IMG/VR virus record: IMGVR_UViG_3300032288_001980
Coordinates: 1-64,000 of that record
Direction: 5' to 3' (one strand)
Length of the DNA stretch: 64,000 bases
DNA from: a virus
Positions within the stretch are counted from its first letter, which is position 1. The number at the start of each line of letters is the position of its first letter. The translations under genes were made by a program, and so were the position numbers. Below are positions 1 to 7,848 of this stretch, piece after piece. The notes beneath the pieces are model-generated. The model had not been told where the DNA came from, did not search any database, and saw nothing but the letters and a program-made list of their open reading frames with translations.

Positions 1-525
1 ATTCGTGAATGGGTTCTCGCGGATCTAGAAGCTAAAAAAGCTACTACTCAACTGATTATCAAAACACAGTATAGGGCACAGCATCATATGCCCAAAGATT
101 TACTAGATACAGTAAACAATGAATTAAACAGCATAGGTATTCCGAATGTAGCATGGATGGATAGTTATGTTCGTCGCCCAGGCTCTAAACAATATCTTCA
201 TGTTGACGGTCGTGATTTTCCTTTGTTTTGCGCTATTAACATTCCACTAAGTGGTGTTATTGGCAGTAGGTTTGAATACTATGGTGGTGATTATACTGTT
301 GAAAAGAAAGCGGAAAAAGGTCTTACATGGTTTGAACCTATATGGAATCGGCCACCTGAACTAATAGAAAACTTGGAACTGACCAGTGCTCATTTAATAA
401 AAATCGATGTTCCGCATATGGCTGTGGCCAATGATCATGAACCAAGGTCAATTGTGTCAATGAGATTTGAAGGTAATCCCAGCTATGAATATGTTAGGGA
501 CTGTATTATAAGGAATAACAGATGA
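1..525 (+). CDS. 2OG-Fe(II) oxygenase-like protein (5' end outside window)
   Basis: The reading frame is open from base 1, so the gene probably starts upstream of the window. The first internal ATG is at 88 and lacks a convincing ribosome binding site. The visible part shows an H-x-D pair (YLHVDG), then a distal P-H-x-x-V-A-N motif followed by an Arg (PHMAVANDHEPRS), the Fe(II)/2-oxoglutarate pattern H-x-D...H...R. The same distal motif recurs in the two minus-strand proteins at 14366-15518. The substrate is unknown. It overlaps the next gene by ATGA. The family call rests on motif spacing only. Confidence 0.6.
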   Translation: MREWVLADLEAKKATTQLIIKTQYRAQHHMPKDLLDTVNNELNSIGIPNVAWMDSYVRRPGSKQYLHVDGRDFPLFCAINIPLSGVIGSRFEYYGGDYTVEKKAEKGLTWFEPIWNRPPELIENLELTSAHLIKIDVPHMAVANDHEPRSIVSMRFEGNPSYEYVRDCIIRNNR

Positions 526-797
526 TTCATATTAATTTTAATATAAGGAACCCATGGTCTAGCAGATGGGATAGAGGCCGAGTATGGTCTGGTTCTTTAA
601 CACAACACAAGTTTTGGGAATTGCAAGCAATGAAAACAGCGGACGTCATTGACTTTGTATTTGCATTTACTATTAGACAGGATCATGCAGGCCTGGACAT
701 GTCATTGGGACTATTGGGTTTTGCACTAAGATTTAATGTTTATGATCATAGGCACTGGAACACTGATGTTAATGCCTGGGAAAACCACAAGGAGTAA
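522..797 (+). CDS. conserved phage protein of unknown function
   Basis: A 91-residue protein whose ATG overlaps the upstream TGA. It is aromatic and rich in Asp/His, with a central D-H-A-G-L-D-M-S-L-G-L-L-G segment and the C-terminal motif YDHRHWN. From memory, similar short proteins with 'DHAG...YDxRHWN' occur in other tailed phages. No catalytic motif is recognised. The close coupling makes it co-translated with the oxygenase-like gene. Confidence 0.75.
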   Translation: MIHINFNIRNPWSSRWDRGRVWSGSLTQHKFWELQAMKTADVIDFVFAFTIRQDHAGLDMSLGLLGFALRFNVYDHRHWNTDVNAWENHKE

Positions 798-798
798 T

Positions 799-1020
799 AT
801 GTATAAAACAGTTTACACAGAAGTCGAAGTTGATGTTGACCTTAGCGACTTTGATACAGACGATCTAATCGAAGAATTAGAAAGCCGCGGTGCTGGTGCC
901 ACAGACTATGGCGATGGCAAAGAGATCCTGGAGGCCATCTACGAAAAGCGTAGATTGGGCCGAGACTATCAAACCGAACTTAACCAACTAATTTGGTTGG
1001 GTCTTGGCAAGGTTATCTAA
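799..1020 (+). CDS. small acidic phage protein
   Basis: A 73-residue acidic protein. The start at 799 is chosen because AAGGAG lies five bases upstream; an in-frame ATG at 736 lies inside the previous gene and has no such site. The N-terminal half is an acidic stretch (VDVDLSDFDTDDLIEELESRG), the rest is helical. Function unknown. Confidence 0.75.
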   Translation: MYKTVYTEVEVDVDLSDFDTDDLIEELESRGAGATDYGDGKEILEAIYEKRRLGRDYQTELNQLIWLGLGKVI

Positions 1021-1033
1021 CATTTGAATAGTT

Positions 1034-1873
1034 ATGAAAAAATTTATCTTTTTATTACTGGCCTGTTGCGCCAATGCTTACTCTGGCCCTACTGCTAGTT
1101 ATGCTTTATACGACTATGATGCACATCAGTTTGTTATCAAAGAAGATGTAGACCGAGTTCGTAGTATGGCCAGTATTACTAAACTGTTTACTGCCATGAC
1201 TGTGATACGTAGCGGAGTTAATTTACAAGAAAAAGTAAAAGTAACAGGTCGTAGTAGAGGATTCGTGCCACGTAATTCGATGATTTCTAGATATGACTTG
1301 CTAAGAGCCATGTTAATCAGCAGTGATAACTTAGCCAGTGAAAGTCTTGCTAATGCACATCCTGGCGGATTTAATCAGTTTATAATCGATGCTAATTTTT
1401 ATGCTGATCAAGTATTAAAATTAAGAGAAACTAAAATTGTCGATTCCAGCGGTCTAATGGCCGGCAACGTCACTAACGTGAACGATTTAATAGATTTGCT
1501 TGAAGCAACTCGCAGTAATGAAATTATCAAAAAAATTGCCGCAGAGCGTAATGCTATCATTACTATGAATGTTACTCGTGGTAAGAAACAAAAAGAAATT
1601 ACAATTAATTTTAGAAACACTAATCCACAATTATGGACGTTTGATAACATTTTAGTTAGTAAAACAGGATATACCAATGCCGCGGGTCGATGCGTAGTTA
1701 TGTTGGTAGAAAAGAACAATTTGCCTTTTGCAGTAATTGTGCTAGGTACTAGAAATATATACGAAAGAAGTAAACTAGCCAAACAGCTAATTGAAATACC
1801 AATCGAACCTAGAATCGTTCCAGTAATAGAACCTGAAATAAAATTTGATTCGGTAGATTACAATTTGTACTAA
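1034..1873 (+). CDS. D-alanyl-D-alanine carboxypeptidase/endopeptidase-like (peptidase S11)
   Basis: A penicillin-binding-protein-like serine D,D-peptidase that would cut the terminal D-Ala or cross-links of peptidoglycan in the periplasm. All three active-site motifs are present: S47-I-T-K50, S97-D-N99 and K210-T-G212. The N-terminus is a secretion signal (KKFIFLLLACCANA); LLAC could also act as a lipobox. At 279 residues it holds only the catalytic domain, without the C-terminal beta domain and amphipathic anchor of PBP5 (about 400 residues). Possible roles are lysis, wall remodelling, or release of D-Ala for the DadA-like enzyme at 9793. Confidence 0.85.
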   Translation: MKKFIFLLLACCANAYSGPTASYALYDYDAHQFVIKEDVDRVRSMASITKLFTAMTVIRSGVNLQEKVKVTGRSRGFVPRNSMISRYDLLRAMLISSDNLASESLANAHPGGFNQFIIDANFYADQVLKLRETKIVDSSGLMAGNVTNVNDLIDLLEATRSNEIIKKIAAERNAIITMNVTRGKKQKEITINFRNTNPQLWTFDNILVSKTGYTNAAGRCVVMLVEKNNLPFAVIVLGTRNIYERSKLAKQLIEIPIEPRIVPVIEPEIKFDSVDYNLY

Positions 1874-2124
1874 TGGATTCACACGAAAAACTTTGGGCTA
1901 TTGATATTAGGCATGCCAAAAATAATGTAGTTTGGGCATTTCCTTATCATGTGCCCGAGCCCAGTTATCCGCCTTTTCCTGGTTTTGATGTTCTTGAAGG
2001 ATATTTACACGAACATTATGTTGGCTATTCTACAAATAGACTGTATAATAACGGTAGTCCAGTACTGGAAATTAAATTTGCAACAGAACAAGAAGCTATG
2101 ATGTTTGTACTGAGATGGTCATGA
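1873..2124 (+). CDS. small LRW-motif protein, array member 1
   Basis: An 83-residue protein, first of a tandem run of tiny paralogue-like genes. Its start overlaps the upstream stop (TAATG). It ends in EQEAMMFVLRWS, the family signature ([DE]-x-A-x-x-F-x-[LI]-R-W). The codons for R-W-S-stop (AGA TGG TCA TGA) contain the start of the next gene. Function unknown. Confidence 0.8.
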   Translation: MDSHEKLWAIDIRHAKNNVVWAFPYHVPEPSYPPFPGFDVLEGYLHEHYVGYSTNRLYNNGSPVLEIKFATEQEAMMFVLRWS

Positions 2125-2327
2125 GAGAGCTTAAAAAAGAATTATGGCCTTATCGGATCGTAATAAACAGCGACATTAAAAATGACATCACACCAGTGGA
2201 GCTCTGGTTAGGAGAACAACTGGGTACTTTTAAAGGTCGTTGGAATGTTGTTTATAGAGTTAACGAAACACATTTTTATTTTCGATTAGGCGAAGATGCT
2301 ATGTTATTTTCATTGAGGTGGTCATGA
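2121..2327 (+). CDS. small LRW-motif protein, array member 2
   Basis: A 68-residue protein. The start at 2121 overlaps the previous TGA; an in-frame ATG two codons earlier is possible. The domain pattern is visible: W-L-G-E-Q-L, then a G-R-W-N strand, then an aromatic strand and EDAMLFSLRWS at the end. Function unknown. Confidence 0.8.
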   Translation: MRELKKELWPYRIVINSDIKNDITPVELWLGEQLGTFKGRWNVVYRVNETHFYFRLGEDAMLFSLRWS

Positions 2328-2536
2328 CAGTAAAAATTTTTGCAGAGCGTGATAATTTTAAATTAATAGGCGACAGCAGAGATATAGCTGTTGATTTCAA
2401 TTATCGTAGTGCTGTATGGGATTGGTGTAACGACAATGATATTGATTTGGAATATCAAGGTTCACTAGGTAGTGTAGATCTTTGGCGTATTAGAAACGAA
2501 GAGCAAAGATTAATGTTTGTACTGAGGTGGTCATGA
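2324..2536 (+). CDS. small LRW-motif protein, array member 3
   Basis: A 70-residue protein starting within the upstream TGA. The preceding GAGGTGG, which encodes the upstream L-R-W end, sits where a Shine-Dalgarno would act. It contains W-D-W-C-N-D-N-D and ends EEQRLMFVLRWS. Function unknown. Confidence 0.8.
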   Translation: MTVKIFAERDNFKLIGDSRDIAVDFNYRSAVWDWCNDNDIDLEYQGSLGSVDLWRIRNEEQRLMFVLRWS

Positions 2537-2784
2537 CTGTGAGAACAAGATCCCGCCAACTTGAATATAAGGTTTTCAGCGATGTTGAACCACATATAGC
2601 CAAGGTATGGTGCAATAGTACTATCGGTGATCAATGGTGTGCCTTAGATAATCGACAAGGACTATGGACTTGTTTTTGGGCAGGCCCAAGTCATCTTAGA
2701 GAACGCAACGGAGAAACTGGAAAATATGTATATAGGTTTGCCGAAGAACAAGATGCGCTTATGTTTAAGATAAGGTGGAGTTAA
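2533..2784 (+). CDS. small LRW-motif protein, array member 4
   Basis: An 83-residue protein coupled by ATGA to member 3 and preceded by GAGGTGG. It is Trp-rich and ends EEQDALMFKIRWS. Function unknown. Confidence 0.8.
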   Translation: MTVRTRSRQLEYKVFSDVEPHIAKVWCNSTIGDQWCALDNRQGLWTCFWAGPSHLRERNGETGKYVYRFAEEQDALMFKIRWS

Positions 2785-2993
2785 TGTCATTACATACAGT
2801 TGTTTATCATAGACTAGAACCAGGACAGTTAGCAGGACATATTCGCAGTCTATTAGATCATAATGTAGATCGTTGGTTGGCAGAACATTGTCAGGGACGC
2901 TATTATCATAATCCTGGCTGGACAGATACTAAATTTATTCAATTTGAAGATGCATTGGAAGCATTTACCTTTTCATTAACCTGGGGAAAATAA
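2784..2993 (+). CDS. small LRW-motif protein, array member 5
   Basis: A 69-residue protein; its ATG overlaps the upstream TAA and AAGGTGGAG lies just upstream. It shows the full domain pattern: W-L-A-E-H-C-Q-G-R-Y-Y, then FEDALEAFTFSLTWGK. The Arg of LRW is Thr here. Function unknown. Confidence 0.8.
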   Translation: MSLHTVVYHRLEPGQLAGHIRSLLDHNVDRWLAEHCQGRYYHNPGWTDTKFIQFEDALEAFTFSLTWGK

Positions 2994-3151
2994 TGACATT
3001 AATTTATGACGATTTCGATGATGTTTATGTTTGGGTTGAAGATAACGATCATAACATTACGCTAAGTCCGGAATATGACGACGAAGAAAGTGCCCGTCAA
3101 TGGTATAGTCGAGTATATGCAATCATGCAGACTGCTAAATTGTCAGTATGA
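2993..3151 (+). CDS. 52-residue acidic protein inside the small-gene array
   Basis: A short frame beginning MTLIYDDFDDVYVWVEDND and ending QTAKLSV. It fills the gap between members 5 and 7 exactly: its ATG overlaps the upstream TAA and its TGA overlaps the next ATG. That packing is the main reason to believe it. It has an EYDDEESARQWYSRVYAI segment but no LRW ending. Function unknown. Confidence 0.65.
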   Translation: MTLIYDDFDDVYVWVEDNDHNITLSPEYDDEESARQWYSRVYAIMQTAKLSV

Positions 3152-3345
3152 GTAGCACAGTAGTCACACTACCTTATAGACCACTATGGGAACCACTTGA
3201 TTGGGCCAAAAAAAATTGTCCCAGCTATATTACTAATGACGCACACAGCATCGGTAATAACTCTTATGACAATAGTAAAATAGATTATTTTTTCAATGAT
3301 GAACATGATGCTTTTAAATTTGCACTAAGATGGGGTGGGCAATGA
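3148..3345 (+). CDS. small LRW-motif protein, array member 7
   Basis: A 65-residue protein coupled by ATGA on both sides. It contains W-A-K-K-N-C and ends NDEHDAFKFALRWGGQ, a clear family signature. Function unknown. Confidence 0.8.
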   Translation: MSSTVVTLPYRPLWEPLDWAKKNCPSYITNDAHSIGNNSYDNSKIDYFFNDEHDAFKFALRWGGQ

Positions 3346-3626
3346 AGACAACAACAAATTTTTATTCACCGATGCTAGAAGACAAGATACTAAAAGACGC
3401 GGCCAAAGAACTACAAAAAGAAATTGATTGGCAAGTTTTAAAAGATCTATTAATTGAAACAGGCTGGGTCAAAGTTGAATTAACTAGCAAGTGGCTACCT
3501 TGCACTGGAATAGAACTTGATGACTGGCGTAAAAAGAATCTTACTGGTCGATGGTATGCCAATGATAATATATGGATTTTTGAAAAAGCCGAAGATGCTG
3601 TTCTTTTTACACTACGATGGCAGTAA
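3342..3626 (+). CDS. small LRW-motif protein, array member 8
   Basis: A 94-residue protein. The start at 3342 overlaps the upstream TGA and is preferred to an in-frame ATG four codons earlier. It has an extra N-terminal helix (residues 10-35), then W-R-K-K-N-L-T-G-R-W and EKAEDAVLFTLRWQ at the end. Function unknown. Confidence 0.8.
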   Translation: MKTTTNFYSPMLEDKILKDAAKELQKEIDWQVLKDLLIETGWVKVELTSKWLPCTGIELDDWRKKNLTGRWYANDNIWIFEKAEDAVLFTLRWQ

Positions 3627-3904
3627 AAAGACGCAGATATTTTCCTAAAACTCCTGGCACAGGCGAGTATAGAATTTTGGACATTACACAGATTATCACA
3701 GACGGTGCAGACTGTTACCCATGGCAAGAAGTCTATGCTTGGTGGCCGGTTAAAACTATTAGCGGAAAAAGAGTATGGCGTGAAAAAGTGTTCAAGCGTC
3801 GAGTGTGGATCGTTTGGGGTGCAAGTTTTCATATGGAACCAGAAGTGCAATACGCTACAATGTTTGATTTAATTACTATAGACTGTAATGCTATCTACAA
3901 TTAA
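3617..3904 (+). CDS. basic, Trp-rich phage protein
   Basis: A 95-residue protein starting MAVKRRRYFPKTPG, overlapping the previous gene by 10 bases. It contains YPWQEVYAWWPVKTISG and RRVWIVWGASF. It lacks the LRW ending of its neighbours and belongs to another family. Similar Trp-rich 'YAWWPV' proteins seem familiar from phages, but no function is known. Confidence 0.75.
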   Translation: MAVKRRRYFPKTPGTGEYRILDITQIITDGADCYPWQEVYAWWPVKTISGKRVWREKVFKRRVWIVWGASFHMEPEVQYATMFDLITIDCNAIYN

Positions 3905-4316
3905 AGAAAGAATAACAGAATGGCGAGATTATCGCTTTTTAAAAAAGCACGGCTGCTCGTCTTGGTACCAGTATCATAGAAAAACAGATCCAGATGTTTG
4001 CCAGTGGGCCAGTAGAGTAGATGACTTTTATCATGGCTATCCAATGAAGCATTGTTTTGAAAACTTTGATAACGAAATCTACGAATGGGACTTGGGTCGA
4101 TGTGGCCTTACTAGATGCGAAAATTGGTGTAAAGAAAATCTGTCAGGCAAATGGAGATTTGATATGTTAAGAGTCTTTATGCAAACTCCTATTGGCATAC
4201 ACGGCGTTGAAGAATCTGAATACTGGATAAATGAAATAGGCGGCAGTGACAAAATATTTTTTGTTTGTCACGATGCCGAAGATATGTTTAAATTTAAATT
4301 AAGGTGGGGTTCATGA
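3888..4316 (+). CDS. LRW-motif protein, largest array member
   Basis: A 142-residue member with an N-terminal extension. Residues 1-35 resemble a basic helix with a W-Y-Q-Y-H stretch; the C-terminal part has the family layout, W-C-K-E-N-L-S-G-K-W then CHDAEDMFKFKLRWGS. It ends in ATGA overlap with the dehydrogenase gene. Function unknown. Confidence 0.8.
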   Translation: MLSTIKERITEWRDYRFLKKHGCSSWYQYHRKTDPDVCQWASRVDDFYHGYPMKHCFENFDNEIYEWDLGRCGLTRCENWCKENLSGKWRFDMLRVFMQTPIGIHGVEESEYWINEIGGSDKIFFVCHDAEDMFKFKLRWGS

Positions 4317-5077
4317 AAATAGGTATTATTGGTTATGGGGTAGTGGGCAAAGCAGTAGCTAACTCTTATGATAAAGAGCCCAAATATAAAGTTGAAATCT
4401 ATGATCCCATGCTAGGATTTAACAGTGACGTCAGTGATTGCGATGCAGTATTTGTCTGTGTGCCAAGTCCTAGTTTGCCCGACGGTGCTTGCGACAGTTC
4501 TATTTTAGAATCTGCTTTGCAAAGACTGGGAGAGTTTAAAGGAGTTATAATCAGTAAAACCACTGCTACTCCAGACGTTTATATTCGACTACAAAAACAG
4601 TATCCTAATCTAGTACATGCTCCTGAATTTTTAACGCAAAATAATGCTAGGGAAGATTATCGAAACGGACGCCTTTTAGTATTGGGAGGCAACGAGTGGT
4701 ACAGAATAGTAGCACATGGAATCATTAAACAGTCTGTATTTAAAACTGATGTCTTTTACACGGACATAGGTACTGCTAGTTTATTTAAATACATAGTTAA
4801 TAGTTTCCTAGCCACTAAAGTTATTGCTATGAATCAGTATCGAGCACTAGCTGACTCTATAGGCTTAGATTGGTCTGAGCTTGCTAAAATGTTAGCCGGA
4901 GACCCTAGAATTGGTTCAAGTCACTTGCAAGTTCCGGGTCCAGATGGCCAGTTTGGATTTGGCGGTATGTGCTTTCCCAAGGACATTGAAGCCCTTTTAA
5001 ATTATGCAGAACAGCAAAATATTAACTTGGAATTATTGTCAAAAGTAGTAAATATTAATAATACTCTAAGGAAATAA
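4313..5077 (+). CDS. UDP-glucose/GDP-mannose dehydrogenase family protein, short form
   Basis: An NAD-dependent nucleotide-sugar dehydrogenase relative. The N-terminal Rossmann motif is G7-Y-G-V-V-G12, and the catalytic Cys motif is intact as GFGGMC220FPKD. At 254 residues it lacks most of the C-terminal UDP-binding domain of the usual 400-residue or longer enzymes. The start at 4313 (ATGA overlap) is preferred to the upstream GTG. It may oxidise a sugar nucleotide for surface or DNA glycosylation, or act on another substrate because the sugar-binding domain is reduced. Confidence 0.8.
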   Translation: MKIGIIGYGVVGKAVANSYDKEPKYKVEIYDPMLGFNSDVSDCDAVFVCVPSPSLPDGACDSSILESALQRLGEFKGVIISKTTATPDVYIRLQKQYPNLVHAPEFLTQNNAREDYRNGRLLVLGGNEWYRIVAHGIIKQSVFKTDVFYTDIGTASLFKYIVNSFLATKVIAMNQYRALADSIGLDWSELAKMLAGDPRIGSSHLQVPGPDGQFGFGGMCFPKDIEALLNYAEQQNINLELLSKVVNINNTLRK

Positions 5078-5078
5078 T

Positions 5079-5774
5079 ATGGTCGGAGTAGCTCGTTACT
5101 TACAGATTGATGCTTACCGCAAACAACTGATTAACAAGCTAAATCTTGCTGATTTTTATTTTCGTGGTTTTATAGACGATAAAGAAGTTGCTAAGATAAT
5201 ACGCAAAGTTCTTAAAGATCCTAAAATTATAATCAAGCGTCACTATAGCAATAGTGCAGAACCTGACAGGTTTATTACTAGTAGTTTTTATGATCCCGAA
5301 GAAGATTCTAAGCCCTACGAGCTTTATCTTATTTTTTACAAAAAGAACGTAGTAAGAAAATATACCAAAACATGGCGCTATATTAAAAATGAAATAGCGG
5401 ACAGTTTAACACACGAATACGTACATTACCTACAGCACCAATCTGGTGCTGATTTTACGGTTAGTCCAGGAGATGACTTAGAGTATTATAAGGACTGTCA
5501 CGAGTTAGATGCTCACGCTGTCAATGCAGCCTATGAACTTATCGATAGTTATGGTACTAATAAAATTAACTTCGATGCACTGGTGCAAGTTTATAGAACT
5601 CAACCTACTCCCTTGCAAGATTGTAGTATGACGTTATGGGATTACGCAAAACATTTTCCTGCTGGGTCAAGAACATGGAAAAGATTTTTTAAAAAAGTAT
5701 ATGTTCACTATTGCTGGTTAACCGAGGCTAGATATAAAATCATTTATGACCAAAGCAGTATCCTCGTTCATTAA
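5079..5774 (+). CDS. putative zinc metallopeptidase (HExxH)
   Basis: A 231-residue protein with a zincin motif H112-E-Y-V-H116 in a helix and a possible third ligand in H141-E-L-D-A-H146. The N-terminus has no signal peptide, so it should act in the cytoplasm or within the virion. The 3' end overlaps the convergent hydrolase gene by 57 bases. Substrate unknown. Confidence 0.65.
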   Translation: MVGVARYLQIDAYRKQLINKLNLADFYFRGFIDDKEVAKIIRKVLKDPKIIIKRHYSNSAEPDRFITSSFYDPEEDSKPYELYLIFYKKNVVRKYTKTWRYIKNEIADSLTHEYVHYLQHQSGADFTVSPGDDLEYYKDCHELDAHAVNAAYELIDSYGTNKINFDALVQVYRTQPTPLQDCSMTLWDYAKHFPAGSRTWKRFFKKVYVHYCWLTEARYKIIYDQSSILVH

Positions 5775-6305
5775 TATCTCGAAATGATTATATTCTAATT
5801 CTAAATATTTTATATTTTTGATATATTCTTGGCTGTTAATAGTAACTACTCCGTCGTTAGGTTGACTCATCAGTGGAACGTGACCTTTAGTAGATACAAT
5901 TTGTAACCATGGTATATAAATGTTTGCTAATATATCTTGGGTATGCTTAACTGGCTCAGCAGTAGTGGCTACATCATGTAGCATTTGATATTCAGGAAAA
6001 AATATTGCCATTTGATTGGCCTTCTCACTGCCATTAAACGGGGTGCTAATAGTAACAACTGCTTTAATATTATTTTGACCAATAGCATCAACAATATGTG
6101 CCGCATACAATCCGCCCATGCTGTGAGCTACAATAACAGAACCTTTAAATTTATCTAAGTTTTGTTTTATTAATTCTAAATTTTTGACAAAAGGAATGGC
6201 AGTATCATAGTGAATGAAATCTCTTTTTGCTTTAATTTTTGGTGCCAAATAATTCCATATGGTAGGACTACAATTGGCTCCGTGTATAAAAATAACTTTT
6301 TGCAT
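5718..6305 (-). CDS. alpha/beta hydrolase (lipase/esterase-like)
   Basis: A 195-residue alpha/beta-hydrolase fold. It starts MQKVIFIHGAN (oxyanion HG), has the nucleophile elbow A-H-S62-M-G-G, and candidate triad Asp151 (NDG) and His174 (YNHFE). The start at 6305 is chosen because the fold begins there; longer in-frame starts add no recognisable sequence. It is divergent from the DUF3050 gene. Lipase, esterase or thioesterase activity are all possible. Confidence 0.8.
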   Translation of the reverse strand: MQKVIFIHGANCSPTIWNYLAPKIKAKRDFIHYDTAIPFVKNLELIKQNLDKFKGSVIVAHSMGGLYAAHIVDAIGQNNIKAVVTISTPFNGSEKANQMAIFFPEYQMLHDVATTAEPVKHTQDILANIYIPWLQIVSTKGHVPLMSQPNDGVVTINSQEYIKNIKYLELEYNHFEILMNEDTALVINDFISSLG

Positions 6306-6306
6306 G

Positions 6307-6335
6307 TTGACAGTAAGATAAGTATCCAGTATAAT
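6307..6335 (+). promoter_or_regulatory. strong sigma70-type promoter
   Basis: TTGACA (6307-6312), 17-bp spacer, TATAAT (6330-6335): a perfect consensus. The ATG at 6349 is 13 bases after the -10, so the leader should be about 6-7 bases with no ribosome binding site. The -10 region also reads TATACT on the other strand and could serve the divergent hydrolase. Confidence 0.85.
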
Positions 6336-6348
6336 AGTATTTAACCTT

Positions 6349-7116
6349 ATGAAATTTCCAATTACACGCATCACACAGCTGAGAGAGATATTGAACAATC
6401 ATCCATTGTTGTCTGAAAAAATTATTAATAATCGTCAAGACCTTCAACATTTTATGGAATGCCATGTGTTTGCAGTTTTTGACTTTATGAGTTTGATCAA
6501 AACTCTACAACACCAAATTTGTCCCAGCTCTACAGTTTGGTTGCCTAGTCCTTTGCAACGCAAAGCCAGTCGATTCGTTAATGAAATTATTCTAGCCGAA
6601 GAAAGCGATACCAGTTTAGTAGATGGCGAGTACATTAGTCATTACGATTTATACATCCAGGCCATGAGAGAAGTCGGTGCTGACCCTGATGTTATTATTG
6701 GATTTGAAGAACTAGTTAGAGAGTTTGGCATCGAATGGAGTTTAGATAAAGGTGACATTCCTGAAAGTTGTTATAACTTTGTTCGCAGTACTTTTGATTT
6801 TATTAATACAGATAAACCACATGTAGTAGCGGCGGCCTTTTGTTTTGGTAGAGAAACGGTTATACCTGACATGTTCACTGGAATATTAGAGCACTTGGGT
6901 ATTACAGAGTCACAGGCGCCTGGATTCTTTTACTATCTGCGTAGACACATCGAAGTTGACGGTGGCGAACACGGCCCTGCTAGTATCAAACTAATAGAAA
7001 CCTTGTGTGATAATGATCCTATTAAACTACAAGAAGCTGAACAGGCAGCACTAGATGCTATACAAGCACGTATTCGTTTTTGGAACGAAGTACGCAATGA
7101 GATTATATACAGATGA
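6349..7116 (+). CDS. DUF3050 family protein (heme-oxygenase-like fold)
   Basis: A 255-residue all-helical protein with family marks FMECHVFAVFDFMSL near residue 35 and RRHIEVDGGEHGPAS in the C-terminal third. DUF3050 proteins belong to the heme-oxygenase-like helical superfamily, which includes di-metal oxidases; the conserved His/Glu residues fit metal binding. Its phage role is unknown. It is the first gene of a nucleotide-metabolism run and overlaps dCMP deaminase by ATGA. Confidence 0.75.
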   Translation: MKFPITRITQLREILNNHPLLSEKIINNRQDLQHFMECHVFAVFDFMSLIKTLQHQICPSSTVWLPSPLQRKASRFVNEIILAEESDTSLVDGEYISHYDLYIQAMREVGADPDVIIGFEELVREFGIEWSLDKGDIPESCYNFVRSTFDFINTDKPHVVAAAFCFGRETVIPDMFTGILEHLGITESQAPGFFYYLRRHIEVDGGEHGPASIKLIETLCDNDPIKLQEAEQAALDAIQARIRFWNEVRNEIIYR

Positions 7117-7604
7117 AACCTAAATTTAAAAAACTATACATGGACTGGGCTACTCGTGTGGCCCAGTTAAGTTACGCAAAAAGATTACAAGTGGGTGCAG
7201 TTATTGTCAAAGACGATACTGTTATCAGTTATGGCTATAATGGTATGCCTGCGGGCTGGGATAACAACTGTGAACACGATGTAATAGTTGCCGAAATTGA
7301 TGGTGACCCAGGTAGGGTAATTAGAGAAAATAAAACTAGGCCGGAGGTTCTACATGCAGAATCAAATGCAATCGCAAAGCTCGCAAAATCTACTAATAGT
7401 GGCCTTGGTGCTGACTTGTTCATCACTCATAGCCCTTGTATGGAATGCGCTAAACTTATCTATCAGTCTGGCATTCGCCGCGTTTTTTATGCTGAGGATT
7501 ACAGAGATAATTCGGGTGTCAACTTCCTCAGACATTCAGGAGTCGCAGTGGAACAAATAGATGACAGTAGTCAAAGTATTTTGGACAACTCTAAATCCGT
7601 TTAA
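7113..7604 (+). CDS. dCMP deaminase
   Basis: A zinc-dependent deoxycytidylate deaminase that makes dUMP for thymidylate synthesis. The catalytic H81-A-E83 and the zinc pair P108-C109-x-x-C112 are present, as is the N-terminal GYNGMPAGWDNNC segment typical of phage and bacterial dCMP deaminases. The length of 163 residues is normal. It is co-transcribed with the DUF3050 gene. Confidence 0.92.
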   Translation: MKPKFKKLYMDWATRVAQLSYAKRLQVGAVIVKDDTVISYGYNGMPAGWDNNCEHDVIVAEIDGDPGRVIRENKTRPEVLHAESNAIAKLAKSTNSGLGADLFITHSPCMECAKLIYQSGIRRVFYAEDYRDNSGVNFLRHSGVAVEQIDDSSQSILDNSKSV

Positions 7605-7848
7605 CGGCGTAGCAGATTGGCAAGATTGGCTGGATACTCACGCCGGCAGTCAGGGACGAGATTGGGGCTGGTTTCAAAGTGATGTAGTTGCCGGCGACTA
7701 TGACGAACGCACAGTAATAGGTATATGGTTCAATAATGAAGCTATAGCAATGTTGTTTAAATTATCACACGACTGCGAGTTTTATTTAGGTGAAAAAACT
7801 GTTGACAAAGCAGACAAAGCACCGTATAATGATAGCTATGGAAAATGA
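7561..7848 (+). CDS. small LRW-family-like protein
   Basis: A 95-residue protein overlapping the deaminase 3' end by 44 bases. The pattern W-L-D-T-H ... GIWFNNEAIAMLFKL resembles the array at 1873-4316, with a degenerate ending and a polar tail added. Its 3' end contains the promoter of the next gene. Function unknown. Confidence 0.7.
   Translation: MTVVKVFWTTLNPFNGVADWQDWLDTHAGSQGRDWGWFQSDVVAGDYDERTVIGIWFNNEAIAMLFKLSHDCEFYLGEKTVDKADKAPYNDSYGK
7802..7830 (+). promoter_or_regulatory. sigma70-type promoter driving a leaderless start
   Basis: TTGACA (7802-7807), 17 bp, TATAAT (7825-7830). The ATG at 7838 follows after 7 bases, so transcription should begin at or next to the start codon. It lies inside the 3' coding end of the upstream gene. 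Confidence 0.85.

Noticed and set aside
3362-3850. 162-residue minus-strand frame opposite the small-gene array
   Set aside because: The plus strand here holds coupled genes with a shared signature; the antisense product has no domain and no start signal.
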